NCBI GenBank assembly: GCA_019648995.1
Contig: BLXT01007982.1
Location: 1,243,108-1,276,363 of the forward strand
DNA: 33,256 bases
From: Plakobranchus ocellatus
Taxonomy: Eukaryota > Mollusca > Gastropoda > Plakobranchidae
Reading direction: 5' to 3'
Of the stretch, positions 1-9,646 are shown one piece after another. Within the stretch, counting starts at the first letter, position 1, and every line of letters begins with the position of its first letter. The translations under genes and the position numbers were made by a program. The notes beneath the pieces were generated by a model that worked only from the letters and a program-made list of their open reading frames with translations, was not told where the DNA came from and did no database searches.

Positions 1-2083
1 AAAATGTTTTCCTTCTTTATTCCCTTGAACTTTTGTTATCAGGGACAGGTTTGCTTTTTTTTTTTTCTTGTTTTAGCTTTTCTCCTAGGCCTGGCAACCC
101 AAAAGGAATCAAGAGATGTGTTAAAAGAACTTATTCTGTAATGCAAGTGTATTTTCCCCAGATTTTAGCTTTCTCTTGTTTTTGGCCTTATGATCCTTAA
201 AAGCTGGTTTTCACTGCAATGGTTCATTATATAAAGTATATTATATGATAAAGTTTCTGGGAAAAATATCGCAACAGTTTTAACCAAAATATTATCTCAA
301 GATTTTTTAACTGTCCTCACTCATTAGTTTATCCATAAGGAAATACATCCTCAAAAAATTATTACTTTCTTATTCTATGGAACTCAAAATGTTTCCATAG
401 GAAGCCTTTTTTCCAAAAGTTTTGAGTGGGCTACATGCCTCACAAGAGAACATTAGGAGGATTCAGGCATGCCAAATGTGATACTACCTGAACATTCTGG
501 TTGTTGCATACTCAATAAGCAGGTTCACCAGACTATTCCACAATTTGTCAGTCCCCATGAGAACCTGTTAGCAACAGTGAAGAAAAGTATGGAGAACTGG
601 TATGGCCATGTTACCAGATCCTGTCGCCTTGCAAAGACAGACGTGCCTACCGTCCCGGAAATTCAGGATTCGTTCTGGATTTCTATCTGAAAATGTCATG
701 CGTTACGGAAATCTGCATTTTTATTTAAGAATACGGAATTTTGCCGATTTGTGATTGGCTGTACTCCATGAAATAAACCTAGCCTAGGTTTAGCGGTGCT
801 TCTCTGCATCGGTAACGCGAGAATATCAGGGAACTTAGAAAAAAAAATTAACGGCGCAATCACTGCAACAAACTTTTCAGACAAACTCGTTACATTACAT
901 GCACGGCACTCTTGGCTAGACCTTTTTTCACATAAGGAAAACCACTTTCAGTCACCTTGCAGACTGAAGAGGGGTTCGGGTGGTTGGGGCAAACCTATCG
1001 GTGCAGTACATAAAGGAACATCATTGTTAGGCCTACCATCACTGACTGTTGACGAGTTGAGATCGGTCGTTCACTCACCTAGACAAGGGCTTTTTTTCAA
1101 CAGACATATCTTTGCGAGGAAAGCAAATACAACAATTCTGATGGCAAATTTGAAATCTGCAACCTCGATTTAGGCGAATCGTCGCGGCAAAATTTCAATT
1201 TTAATAGAAATAAATAATTTTGGGATAATTTTTTTTCCCGTTTTAAATCTGTAAAACCAATTGTTTGGATGAACTGAATTAATTATATAGACTTCGAAAC
1301 TAACTGAACGCGCATTGTGGAGAAGTTATATCTACATCTACGCTTTGCAGGTCCCGATGTAAAACCCAACATTGAACTTCTAGGCTCGGCGCATGGCTGT
1401 CTTATTGACACTAGGCTCAAGCCATTGTCAGTCCTGTGATAATTATATAGATTTAAAACTTAGGCCTGCCTATCTTTGATGAGTCTACTTCTCTTCAAAG
1501 TGACCAAAATGAAATTGCTCTACACAGAAGCTCCAATCCGCAAAAGACGCCAGCATTGTATTGGAAAAGAATGCATCGAGGCATTTCGCATTTAGGGATA
1601 GAATAGTAAATTGTTTAATGGAATTTTCTATTTCAGAAAAGTTAATAAAATTGAGCTCAAACGGTAACAATGAAATCAATGACCCAAATTGAAACAAGTC
1701 TTTGCAGTACGAGTAAGATAAAAATTTTAAGGACACATTTTCTTTTCATAATGTCGTTAAACTAGTTCTGATTTGCTCAACATTAAGGTAAACACATCGA
1801 AATGTTTCCACACAGGCTATATAAATGTTAAGCACGTTGGCTTAGTATTTGCGCCGATTTAGACAGGAACTGATATCCTCTACACTCTCCCCTGACCTAA
1901 AGGTACACCTCCATTATTGATTTCAAACTTAGTTATATTGAGTCCTTTATCTTATTTTATTTATTCATTTTTTTTGGTTCAATCAGCTTTAGTTCCTGTC
2001 ATATTCAGGTTTGTTCCGCATTTTTATCTAATGTTCCGCATTTTTGCTTATGATGTTCCTCAAAAATTTTTTCAAGGGTAGGC
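1..2083. other. upstream region of PRRC1, no gene recognised
   Basis: Short open frames occur, for example 469-690 and 796-1173 on the + strand, but none resembles a known family and none shows convincing splice signals. About 640-1450 is richer in CpG than the rest of the window. TATATAAA at 1818-1825 is a possible core promoter element, but it lies about 440 bp before the start codon. The 14-mer TGTTCCGCATTTTT is repeated at 2012 and 2032. Confidence 0.5.
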
Positions 2084-2260
2084 ATGTCTGCAAAGAGAGT
2101 TCTCGAGAGCACAGGTGAAAAGGCAGGAAGTAGAAAGTGGACTGACAACAAACAAGAGTGGACAAAGAAATGATTTACAGAGTTGCAGAGCCTTGTTCAT
2201 GCTAAGACAAATGAAACACATCAATGTACAGCCAGTCTAGTTTTCGCCTTGAAGATTCCA

Positions 2261-2267
2261 ATGGAAG
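2261..2267 (+). CDS. PRRC1: PRRC1 exon 1, coding part (start codon)
   Basis: ATG GAA G is followed directly by the donor gtaaag at 2268. Only two codons and one base are coded before the intron. Splicing to 2365 gives M-E-E-T-T-P, and MEE also opens vertebrate PRRC1. The 97-nt intron is short but has a clear TTTTCAG acceptor. The transcription start and the extent of the 5' UTR are unknown. Confidence 0.7.
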
Positions 2268-5200
2268 GTAAAGGTGTCAGACAAGCAAGTTAATGTCTCA
2301 TTTTGACCCCTTGTGAAATAAAACTGAATTGATATATAATATGCATTATTTGGTTGATTTTCAGAGACCACACCAACAAAAGATCAATTACCAACAGTGC
2401 TTGCAGCTCCTTCACCCCTGCCAGCCTTTCTCAGCAACCCAATTGGCAGTCCAAAGGTAACGGTTACAAACTTTCAGTATACTATTATGTCAAATTGAGT
2501 CAAACAGTAACCAAAATTTTTTGCTGCTGAAGTTTTTAATCATCAACAATTAATAGATATTCACTTTTTAAGATAAAAAAAGATGTGTAAATTCAAACTG
2601 TAAGAAAACCTTTGAATTTGACAGGGTTTATCAAAACAGTTTGTAGTAAAAAAGGGCCTTAAATCTAGAAGTGTCACTAAATAACGAATCTATGTGATGC
2701 AATATATTCAATGCAAAAATGAATATCTACTTTTTCACAGCATAAGAGCAGAGAAATAATTGTTATTGGACAGGATTTTTCCTGTTTGAAATATAGGCAT
2801 AAAATGTTAGGATTTAGCTTGTTTTCTTTTTTCTTACTTTTATAAATGAAATCACCCGTTCATTTTAAACTATCAGTATCAGTTTTTCAGCATGCAGTGT
2901 CTTATCACATGATTAAAATCACTTTTTTTCACCTAAATTTGGCTCACCATAAACTTTCCAAATTGATCATGGTGATGACTCCCATGAAAAAGATAAAAAA
3001 TGTGTTTTGAGAACTAAAGTTGCTTTGCCCATATCTTTCACTTGACATGGTAGAAAGGGAGCCAACTTTTATTTAATAATCTTTGAAGATGCATTAGGTC
3101 TAAACAATACCTGTTTGTGGCTATCTCCAGCAGGCTCCAGTTTTGCCTAGTCAAACCAGTGCTCAGGCACCACGACCAATTGTGACTGCTGCTTCTCCTC
3201 CAGTGCCTCCTGGTAAGGGGAAAAAAAAGCAATACTTAAAAGTTTATACGAGTATTTTCCAAAAAAAATCTCATTCGTACTCTTGAAGCTTTGATTTTTT
3301 AAAATGTAATTTGAGAAAATGTAACTGTGATTGCAAAATTGCAAGTGATTTTAATTTAAAAAAAAACCTGACAGTTAGTATTGATCACATGTTCACGATA
3401 AATTTTCTGTAGCTGGTATATTTCACCATATATTTTTTCTTTTGTCTGGTAGTCCCAGCACAGATATCCCGTGATCATGAGAGCAAATCAGATTCAGGCC
3501 AAGAGGTGCAAACTGCTGCTAACAGTGGCCCAGGGCAGAGTCTGTTTGGTTGGCTAGCTGGGAACAGCTTGGTCAACAAGGTTGTCGAGAAAACAAAGGC
3601 AAGTTTGGTGTTGCAACAGAGTTTAAAACTAGTCTTATAGAAACTTCTAATTTTATTTGCTGAGATCACATTTAGTGATTAATAAACCATTGCAGAAGAC
3701 TTTTTTGTTTTAAATCTTGAAACAAGCCCAGAGATTTTCAAATCGAAGATAATTTGTTTTGAATTTTAAAAAAAAATAAAATCTGTCATTTTGTTAAATA
3801 ACCGGTTTCTACACTCTTAGATCTAAAAGAAGAAAAAGCTGCTTATGTTCACTATGTTAAATACATAATAAGAATACACCTATCCTATTATTGTTGTATA
3901 CAATGATTCTATTTACATTTAACTTGGATGTGATATATTCATTTAAAAATAGAATTTTTTTTTCACTTGAAAAAAGGGAAAATAAAAAATATTGGTCTCT
4001 GAAGTGTCTTGGGCTAAATACTGTCCATTTTGTAAACTGATGTTACTGTTTGGTGTTAACTTATGCATTTTTATGGCTTTTTTTTTACTGGAAAACTTTT
4101 TTTGTTGTGTAATTTTTGTTCTCATTTGAAATCCATGCTTGTAATTGTCTTGCAATTCTTCAGGCCATACCTTCTTCACTTTGATTTAATTTTTTTTTTT
4201 TGTTTTTTTTTTAACTTAATGCAGAGCTCAATGGAATCAGTTATAACAACCTTAGACCCTGGCATGAAAGAAATAATCAGTAAGCTATTTAATGAACTAA
4301 GAGAACTTATAGAATATTTTTTTTTTACTCATTCATCTTCAATAACACATTTGTGTGAAAGCAGCATATTCAAAGTCCTTATTTGGCACTGATACAAGGC
4401 TCTGTTCACGGAATGTTATAAATTTAACAGTTCATAGGAGCAAACATTCATGGTAATCTTTCTCTTTAATGATTCCATTTGAAAATATAAAGCTTTTGCT
4501 AAAAAATGAAACAGTCTTTTCCATTTTCCTCCATTTTAATGCCAATACTTAGAATGCTCAAATTTTTAGGGACAGCATTCTGAGATTTCAAAGCATTTTA
4601 AGTTTTTTATTTTGTTACACACATTTCATTTTAGTAAGAAATATTTTAAGGTTCATCAGCACCTTTTGTGTCTAAGTAAAATTCTAACATTTCATCTTCA
4701 TCATGGCTTTTGATATTTCAAATTCAAGCAAGTACATTTATTTACTTCTAAACCAATTACAACTTAATACTTGGATTCTGCTGTATATATGTGAGCTGTC
4801 AAGTAAAGTATGATAGAAGTTATTATCCAAATTATTAAGTATTTTTTACTTTATACTTTGTTTGAAGGAAGAAAAAAAAAAGATGTGGCCCAGGCCAATG
4901 AAGTCTGAATTTATAATTTTGAAATGTCTTGAAAGACAAATTGATGGACCAAATAAATCACTTTTGATGCCTTTTTTTAAAAGTTTGCCTTGCATTTAAT
5001 CTTCATCAATACATTTCACACTGAAAAAATCTAAATTATCATTCAGATGAAAGACGGATTTCACTATTTGGATCTGGACTGTTAAATCTTTTTTTGAGAT
5101 ATCCTCATCAAAAATTGTTCTTTGTGGGGTGTACTTGCTGCAGGGTTTGTAAAGTGATTAAGGTAGACATTTATTTTAATGAACCAATTTTAATGGAATA

Positions 5201-7837
5201 ATAGACAATCAATGGTTTTAATGATAATCATTAATTGCTCGTCAGATTCTGGAGGAGACATTCAGCTTGCAGTCACTTCAACAAAAGACAGCAAGGTCGT
5301 GCCTGTGAGGGAGGCTTTTCAAAAAGTATTTGGCAGAGCCACAGTGACAGGCTATGTATGTAACACATCTTTTTTTTGTCAATTATTATGTTTCAGAAAG
5401 TTACAAACATACAAAACTGGTTAATTTTTTACTCCTATTGTCTAATGATTTGCAGTTACTGTAATCCCGGAGTCATGTCGCTAGACTTATTAAGTGAGAT
5501 AATAACAAACATCTAAGAACTTTGGGGCTGTGCTTTAAAGATTTTTTTAACAGTCACTAAGAGTGAGTTTGATCAGAAAAATTATTTGTCTAGCATACTC
5601 AGCATTTTTGACTAATTGGCCACTAATATCTTTAGCGTTTAGTTAATTTTTGTTCCTTGTAAAAATAACGATTCTGTATTATATTTAAAAATTAAATTGT
5701 TTGCAAAATAGCCTCGAATTTATATTTAAATTAGGTTTCTCAACATGATTATGATTTTTTGGAAAAAAAAAATGCTGTTACTGTTTTAACTACAGCATGA
5801 TATTCTTTATAAAATGTTTCTTTTAATTTTCTTTAATGTGAATTGTAATTGATAAAGGCAAGTCAAGCAACAACTGCAGCCCAGCCTGTTGGCTTCACTG
5901 CAGGCTTCAAGGGAGCAGAAGAAAGGATTAGCAATCTAAGGAGAGCTGGTGATATTCCTTCAGACCAACCTGTAGTGTCAGTTGAGGGTTTCATTGTGGA
6001 GATTTTGCCTGACAAGTAAATTGCATTTCTGTCTTGTGAAAATATTTCTTCGTTTCTAGGTTTACAAAGTATTTGAATACTTCATTAGATTATCAGCTTT
6101 TTAGTAGAATCAACTTGTCTTTCATATCATATAGAAAGCACTGAATTATTCTATTTTTGATTCAGTTAAACAAAGATAATGCTTAATGTCTCGATTGTTT
6201 TTGATTGTTCTTGTTAGAAATAGTTACTCTTTTCTTTGTAAACTTATGATGAATAAATTTTCTTAAATTTTCTAGCTATGCTATGTTGGCCTCACACCAA
6301 ATAGACATCAGTTTATAAGGGCCTACATAATATATAAATCAATTTCTTTTAAATTAAAACTTAAGTTCCTTAAATTTGGTTTTTCTAATAATTCTACCCA
6401 TAGAATTTTTAGGGTTGATTTTTTACAAGGCCTGCCTTTTTACCTTCTGTATCTGGATTAAACTATTTGTAAAAAGATTCATACAATGCATATGTTTTGA
6501 TAGCTTTTAGACTGATTCCTTCCCACCAGCAGGTACCTCAAGTTAGAAGGAATTGAGTTCGTAAGCTTAAATGAGGGATGCAAGTTGTTTTTGGGGCCAA
6601 GTCAGTGAAAGTGTGCCCACAAAAAAAGATTCAGATGAGTACTGGTACCTGAATTTGAAATGAGAAATTAAACAAGTATATACTTATGAGATCAAATAAA
6701 AAATAAAATTAAGATATTTACTGTCATTGAATTGGTATTCTTTTCAACCTCAAGAAACAAATGCGGCAGAGAATCATTCTTTTCTTTGCCAATTGTAGGT
6801 GGTATGAAATGAGCTGCCTATTGCTGAAGGATCCAGCTCACGGAATTGAAGTAATAACCTTTTCTCAGCCAACACAGATCCCAACAGAGTATGTTTTGTC
6901 AGCCCAAGACAAAACAGCATCGGATTATCCTCTCAGGTACTCAAAAATAGTTATTAATAGAAAAGAAAAACACTAAGATCTGATTAGTTTATTAGATTTG
7001 CTTTGTAACACAAACATATGAGTCAAACTAATGAAGTAGTGGGTTAAACAAAAAGCCTTTTGGGAATATTTAAAACATCAATAATATAATTTTGTAACAG
7101 TATCAAAAGGAAGAAAAAAATCCTATACTTACCCTTCCTTGACATTTGATTTATGTTTTTTTTGTGGTTTTTTTTTGTTTTTATATATCAGCTCCTTTTC
7201 CTTTTAGTCATTTTGAATATGTTACACTTCTAATCAAAATTAATCTTCTAAATAGAATTTTTCCTCATAAATTTTGTGGCCTCAGCTGCAAGGGTTGGAT
7301 CTGACACCCTTGAGAAATTAAAATTTTTTTTTTTTTTTTTTTATTGTAGCTCTGTTTTTAGTTCAAATGTAATATAACATTTTCTGTTAAGAGATACAAA
7401 ATAAATTGAAATCCTTTGTTTATAGATAAGTTTGAATCCTATTTATATTTATCAGTTAATAGAATAATTTTTACGAATAGGATCATTACCTAAATCAGGT
7501 ATCTAACTCAGTTTTTTTTTTAGAATTTCAAATTCTTTGTGGCACATAACATTAAAATTAAAAATAGATATTTCATGCTGTAAATTCTTTCATGCAATGC
7601 CAAAGAAAATATTATATCTCTGAATTTATGTATCATATTGTTATAATTAATTTTTTTAGATGGTCAGGTCTGGCGATAACAATTGGAGAAGTGATTGAGA
7701 CTGCAAAACCCCATATTGGTCATGCAGACTGGCAAATGGTTCTTTCTGGTGTTTCAAGGCAGGAATCTCTCAAACTAGCTGCACTTAGCCTAGCCTCTAT
7801 CTACAAGCAGAAACTTCCCACATCTTTTGTCTCTTAG
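2261..7837 (+). CDS. PRRC1: PRRC1 (proline-rich coiled-coil 1 homologue), complete, 9 coding exons
   Basis: Coding exons are 2261-2267, 2365-2456, 3134-3212, 3453-3598, 4225-4279, 5246-5355, 5858-6015, 6799-6936 and 7660-7837. They total 963 nt, which gives 320 residues plus a TAG stop, and every junction keeps frame. The N-terminus is rich in Pro, Ala and Thr (residues about 3-75). The link [18 protein letters not shown] leads into [12 protein letters not shown], a signature I recognise from vertebrate PRRC1. The C-terminal domain follows ([47 protein letters not shown]). This domain belongs to the non-canonical purine NTP phosphatase/PRRC1 family. In human cells PRRC1 has been linked to ER exit sites/Golgi and to the type I PKA regulatory subunit. 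Human PRRC1 is about 445 aa, so the N-terminal proline-rich part is shorter here. The start was chosen because ATG-GAA-G spliced to exon 2 gives MEE, like the vertebrate N-terminus. Assignment is firm; the first exon is inferred. Confidence 0.93.
2365..2456 (+). CDS. PRRC1: PRRC1 exon 2 (proline-rich N-terminus)
   Basis: The exon sits between the acceptor gattttcag and the donor AAAG|gtaacg. It codes residues about 3-33, low-complexity Pro/Ala/Thr/Ser sequence ([15 protein letters not shown]), as expected for the disordered N-terminal half of PRRC1. It ends in phase 0. Confidence 0.85.
3134..3212 (+). CDS. PRRC1: PRRC1 exon 3 (proline-rich)
   Basis: It codes residues about 34-60 ([19 protein letters not shown], then SPPVPP) and ends with the donor G|gtaagg in phase 1. 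The acceptor is a tandem ccag-cag, so use of the upstream AG would add one Gln codon (start at 3131). Confidence 0.87.
3453..3598 (+). CDS. PRRC1: PRRC1 exon 4, with a GC splice donor
   Basis: It codes residues about 60-108: a polar stretch, then [20 protein letters not shown], which matches the conserved amphipathic segment of PRRC1 ahead of the TTLDPGM motif. The only donor that keeps frame and homology is AAAG|gcaagt at 3599, a GC-AG intron. Vertebrate PRRC1 has K-T-K at the same place, which supports this junction. Confidence 0.88.
4225..4279 (+). CDS. PRRC1: PRRC1 exon 5 (TTLDPGM motif)
   Basis: The acceptor is preceded by a long T tract (about 4190-4212) and ends aatgcag. The exon codes [18 protein letters not shown] (residues 109-126) plus one base, with the donor TCA|gtaagc. 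It is one of the best-conserved PRRC1 blocks. Confidence 0.93.
5246..5355 (+). CDS. PRRC1: PRRC1 exon 6 (start of NTPase-like domain)
   Basis: Acceptor cgtcag; donor GGCTAT|gtatgt. It codes residues about 127-163, beginning [18 protein letters not shown] and including the conserved [10 protein letters not shown] helix. The pattern 'hydrophobic strand, T-S/T-x-K, then V-x-A-F' is typical of the PRRC1/YjjX-type NTPase fold. Confidence 0.93.
5858..6015 (+). CDS. PRRC1: PRRC1 exon 7
   Basis: Acceptor gataaag; donor GACAA|gtaaat. It codes residues about 164-216, including [22 protein letters not shown] and [18 protein letters not shown](Y/F) and the KGAxERI motif are the most diagnostic part of the domain. 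Confidence 0.95.
6799..6936 (+). CDS. PRRC1: PRRC1 exon 8
   Basis: Acceptor attgtag; donor CTCAG|gtactc. It codes residues about 216-262: [20 protein letters not shown], then a conserved P-T-E-Y-V-L run and DYPLR. It joins in frame on both sides. Confidence 0.94.
7660..7837 (+). CDS. PRRC1: PRRC1 exon 9 (C-terminus and stop)
   Basis: Acceptor tttttttag. The exon codes [18 protein letters not shown] through the conserved ASIYKQKLP near the C-terminus and stops at TAG 7835-7837. Vertebrate PRRC1 ends almost identically (YKQRLP plus a few residues), so the C-terminus is complete. Confidence 0.94.
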
Positions 7838-8821
7838 TTTACGCAAGATAGTGCCTGCATTGAAGAAGTCAATCTTTATTCTTGTCTCACAGATAAAAAT
7901 TTGTTTTGCAATCATGCCTCACAGTATGCTCACTTTGGCAGTATATTTGTATGTTAATGTTATGAAACTGCATGTGATATATTAAAATCTTATTTTATAT
8001 TTCATTCTTTTTATTTTTATTAACAGTACAATGTAGTGAAGTTCAAATTGCATATGCTTTTGAATGATGTGGCACTTTTTTTTTTAAAACCTTAACTTTT
8101 ATCAATTGCATACTGCAAATGTCTTAGGGTTTATTGCACTCTTAGAAAGGTAGTCTAGATTAAGTAACTTTGGTTTTCTGCATAGTCAAATTTGACAGCA
8201 ATAATCAATCTAGTGGGACAGCAATAATCTAATTCTTTGAAATATATGCACTATGAATGCACTTTCAGCATTTTATTTTGTCACATTACATTTTTGACGA
8301 GTGATATGCTTTTCATGTTTTAAAATTTTGAAGATAATTATGCATCTGGTAATGGTTTTGTATTTTTCAAATAGTTTATTTCTTAGATTTTTTTTCCAGG
8401 TCATGTACTTTTGATTCTTTACTTCAATTTTGTTACTATGCTGTGTAAGTCTATTTATTTTAAGAGTCACTGGGATAGAAAAAGGACTTGAAATTATCCA
8501 ATTAGAATTGAAAAAAAAAATATTTGCAAGATAAGTGACTATGACGAAGGCTACTTGTATGCATGAAAAGTGGTTTCAGTATGTAGATTATTTGCAGGAA
8601 ACTGAAGCTTCAAGTAAATTAAATATTTTGAATTAAGCACATAGAGAGAATTAATTGCAAATTAAGATTTCTTGAATATGATTTATGGGGACTTGACTCT
8701 ATCATATTTGTATTTTTTCCCTGTATTATTTTCTGTCATATTTTTAATTTTTAAAAATTAGAAGCTACTTGCATGAAATAAAAAATATTTTAAGACACGT
8801 ATGTATTATAAATGCATATTA
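7838..8821 (+). other. PRRC1 3' UTR and downstream flank
   Basis: AT-rich non-coding DNA after the stop codon. ATTAAA at 7981-7986 and AATAAA at 8777-8782 are candidate poly(A) signals. The second lies about 40 bp before a TA-flanked transposon begins. I see no coding signal. Which site is used cannot be told from sequence. Confidence 0.5.
8777..8782 (+). terminator. candidate poly(A) signal (AATAAA) for PRRC1
   Basis: A canonical hexamer about 940 bp after the PRRC1 stop. An earlier weaker ATTAAA (7981-7986) would give a short 3' UTR of about 170 nt. Either or both could be used. Confidence 0.35.
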
Positions 8822-9646
8822 CAGTAAACCACACCTAAACAGAAAACGGCTGAACCGAAAAAACGGCTAAACCAAAAAGAAATTGAAGAGCTTTCTGTTT
8901 TTCCTCTTATTAAACATGTGGTAAACCGAAAGCGTTGGCTGCCAAACTATCGCTAAAGCGAAATAAAAACTACCGGGAAAGCCTAGTCACTGTCCGACCG
9001 ACACATGAAAAAAAACCCTTTTTTTTTTGTAAGCACACCTTGCCCTTCCCTTTCTTTCTCGCATTACTCCACACAAACCCATTACTGTTGGTTACCGGTA
9101 GCTCACACTACAGACGGCCAGGCCCGATATGTGGCTAGATCTAGTGCACACATATGCCCATCCCTTCTCTTCCACCACTCAGTTACGCAGCGGGACCGTG
9201 CCAGGCACTCCCTACATGTCTAGGTCCCGTCAGCGCTAAGCTAAGCAAACACTGTTGCATCACAGCCAGTAATAAAGTCATCTGTCTTGCTGAGAACTTC
9301 AGTACCGGGAAACTTAGGTGATTATTAAATTGTAAAAGTAGAGACTTCAGGACCGGAAATCTTACTTAGGCGATGTTGAAGTTGTGGGAACTCTGTTATT
9401 CTACATCGATAACAGGCGCAATAACCTCTTAAATGAAAAGGAAAAAGAAGGAGATAAAGAAATGGATAAGAAAGAGAGAAAGATTCTTGGTTTGGTGTGT
9501 TCATTCTCATTGTGGTGTGACGATGGGTGGGATTGATTTAACTTAATATTTCGGAAGATGGTTACTCTCCTTTTAATCTTACTTATTTAATGCACTATGC
9601 TTAAACCAAAATATGTTTAAACGAAAATAGAAATCGTGTTCCACTG
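8822..9646. mobile_element. non-autonomous Tigger/pogo-like element (825 bp, MITE-like)
   Basis: The left end CAGTAAACCACACC and the right end (read inverted) CAGTGGAACACG are both flanked by TA, the target duplication of Tc1/mariner-pogo elements. The subterminal sequence contains repeated 'ctgaaccgaa / ctaaaccaaa' words, as in many Tigger ends. I found no transposase frame inside. The interior (about 8930-9300) has higher GC and CpG than the flanks, consistent with foreign origin. The terminal match is imperfect, so the element is old or the ends are diverged. Confidence 0.6.
9292..9373 (+). repeat. short imperfect direct repeat inside the MITE-like element
   Basis: Two units of about 30 bp, at 9292-9321 and 9341-9373, share GAG(AA)CTTCAG, ACCGG and CTTAGG(T/C)GA in the same order. 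They resemble subterminal transposase-binding repeats, but that role is only a guess. Confidence 0.45.

Noticed and set aside
469..690. 73-codon open frame near the left edge
   Set aside because: Too short, no family resemblance, and no promoter or splice context.
796..1173. 125-codon open frame upstream of PRRC1 on the + strand
   Set aside because: No recognisable domain, no splice partner and composition like random translation of a CpG-richer stretch.
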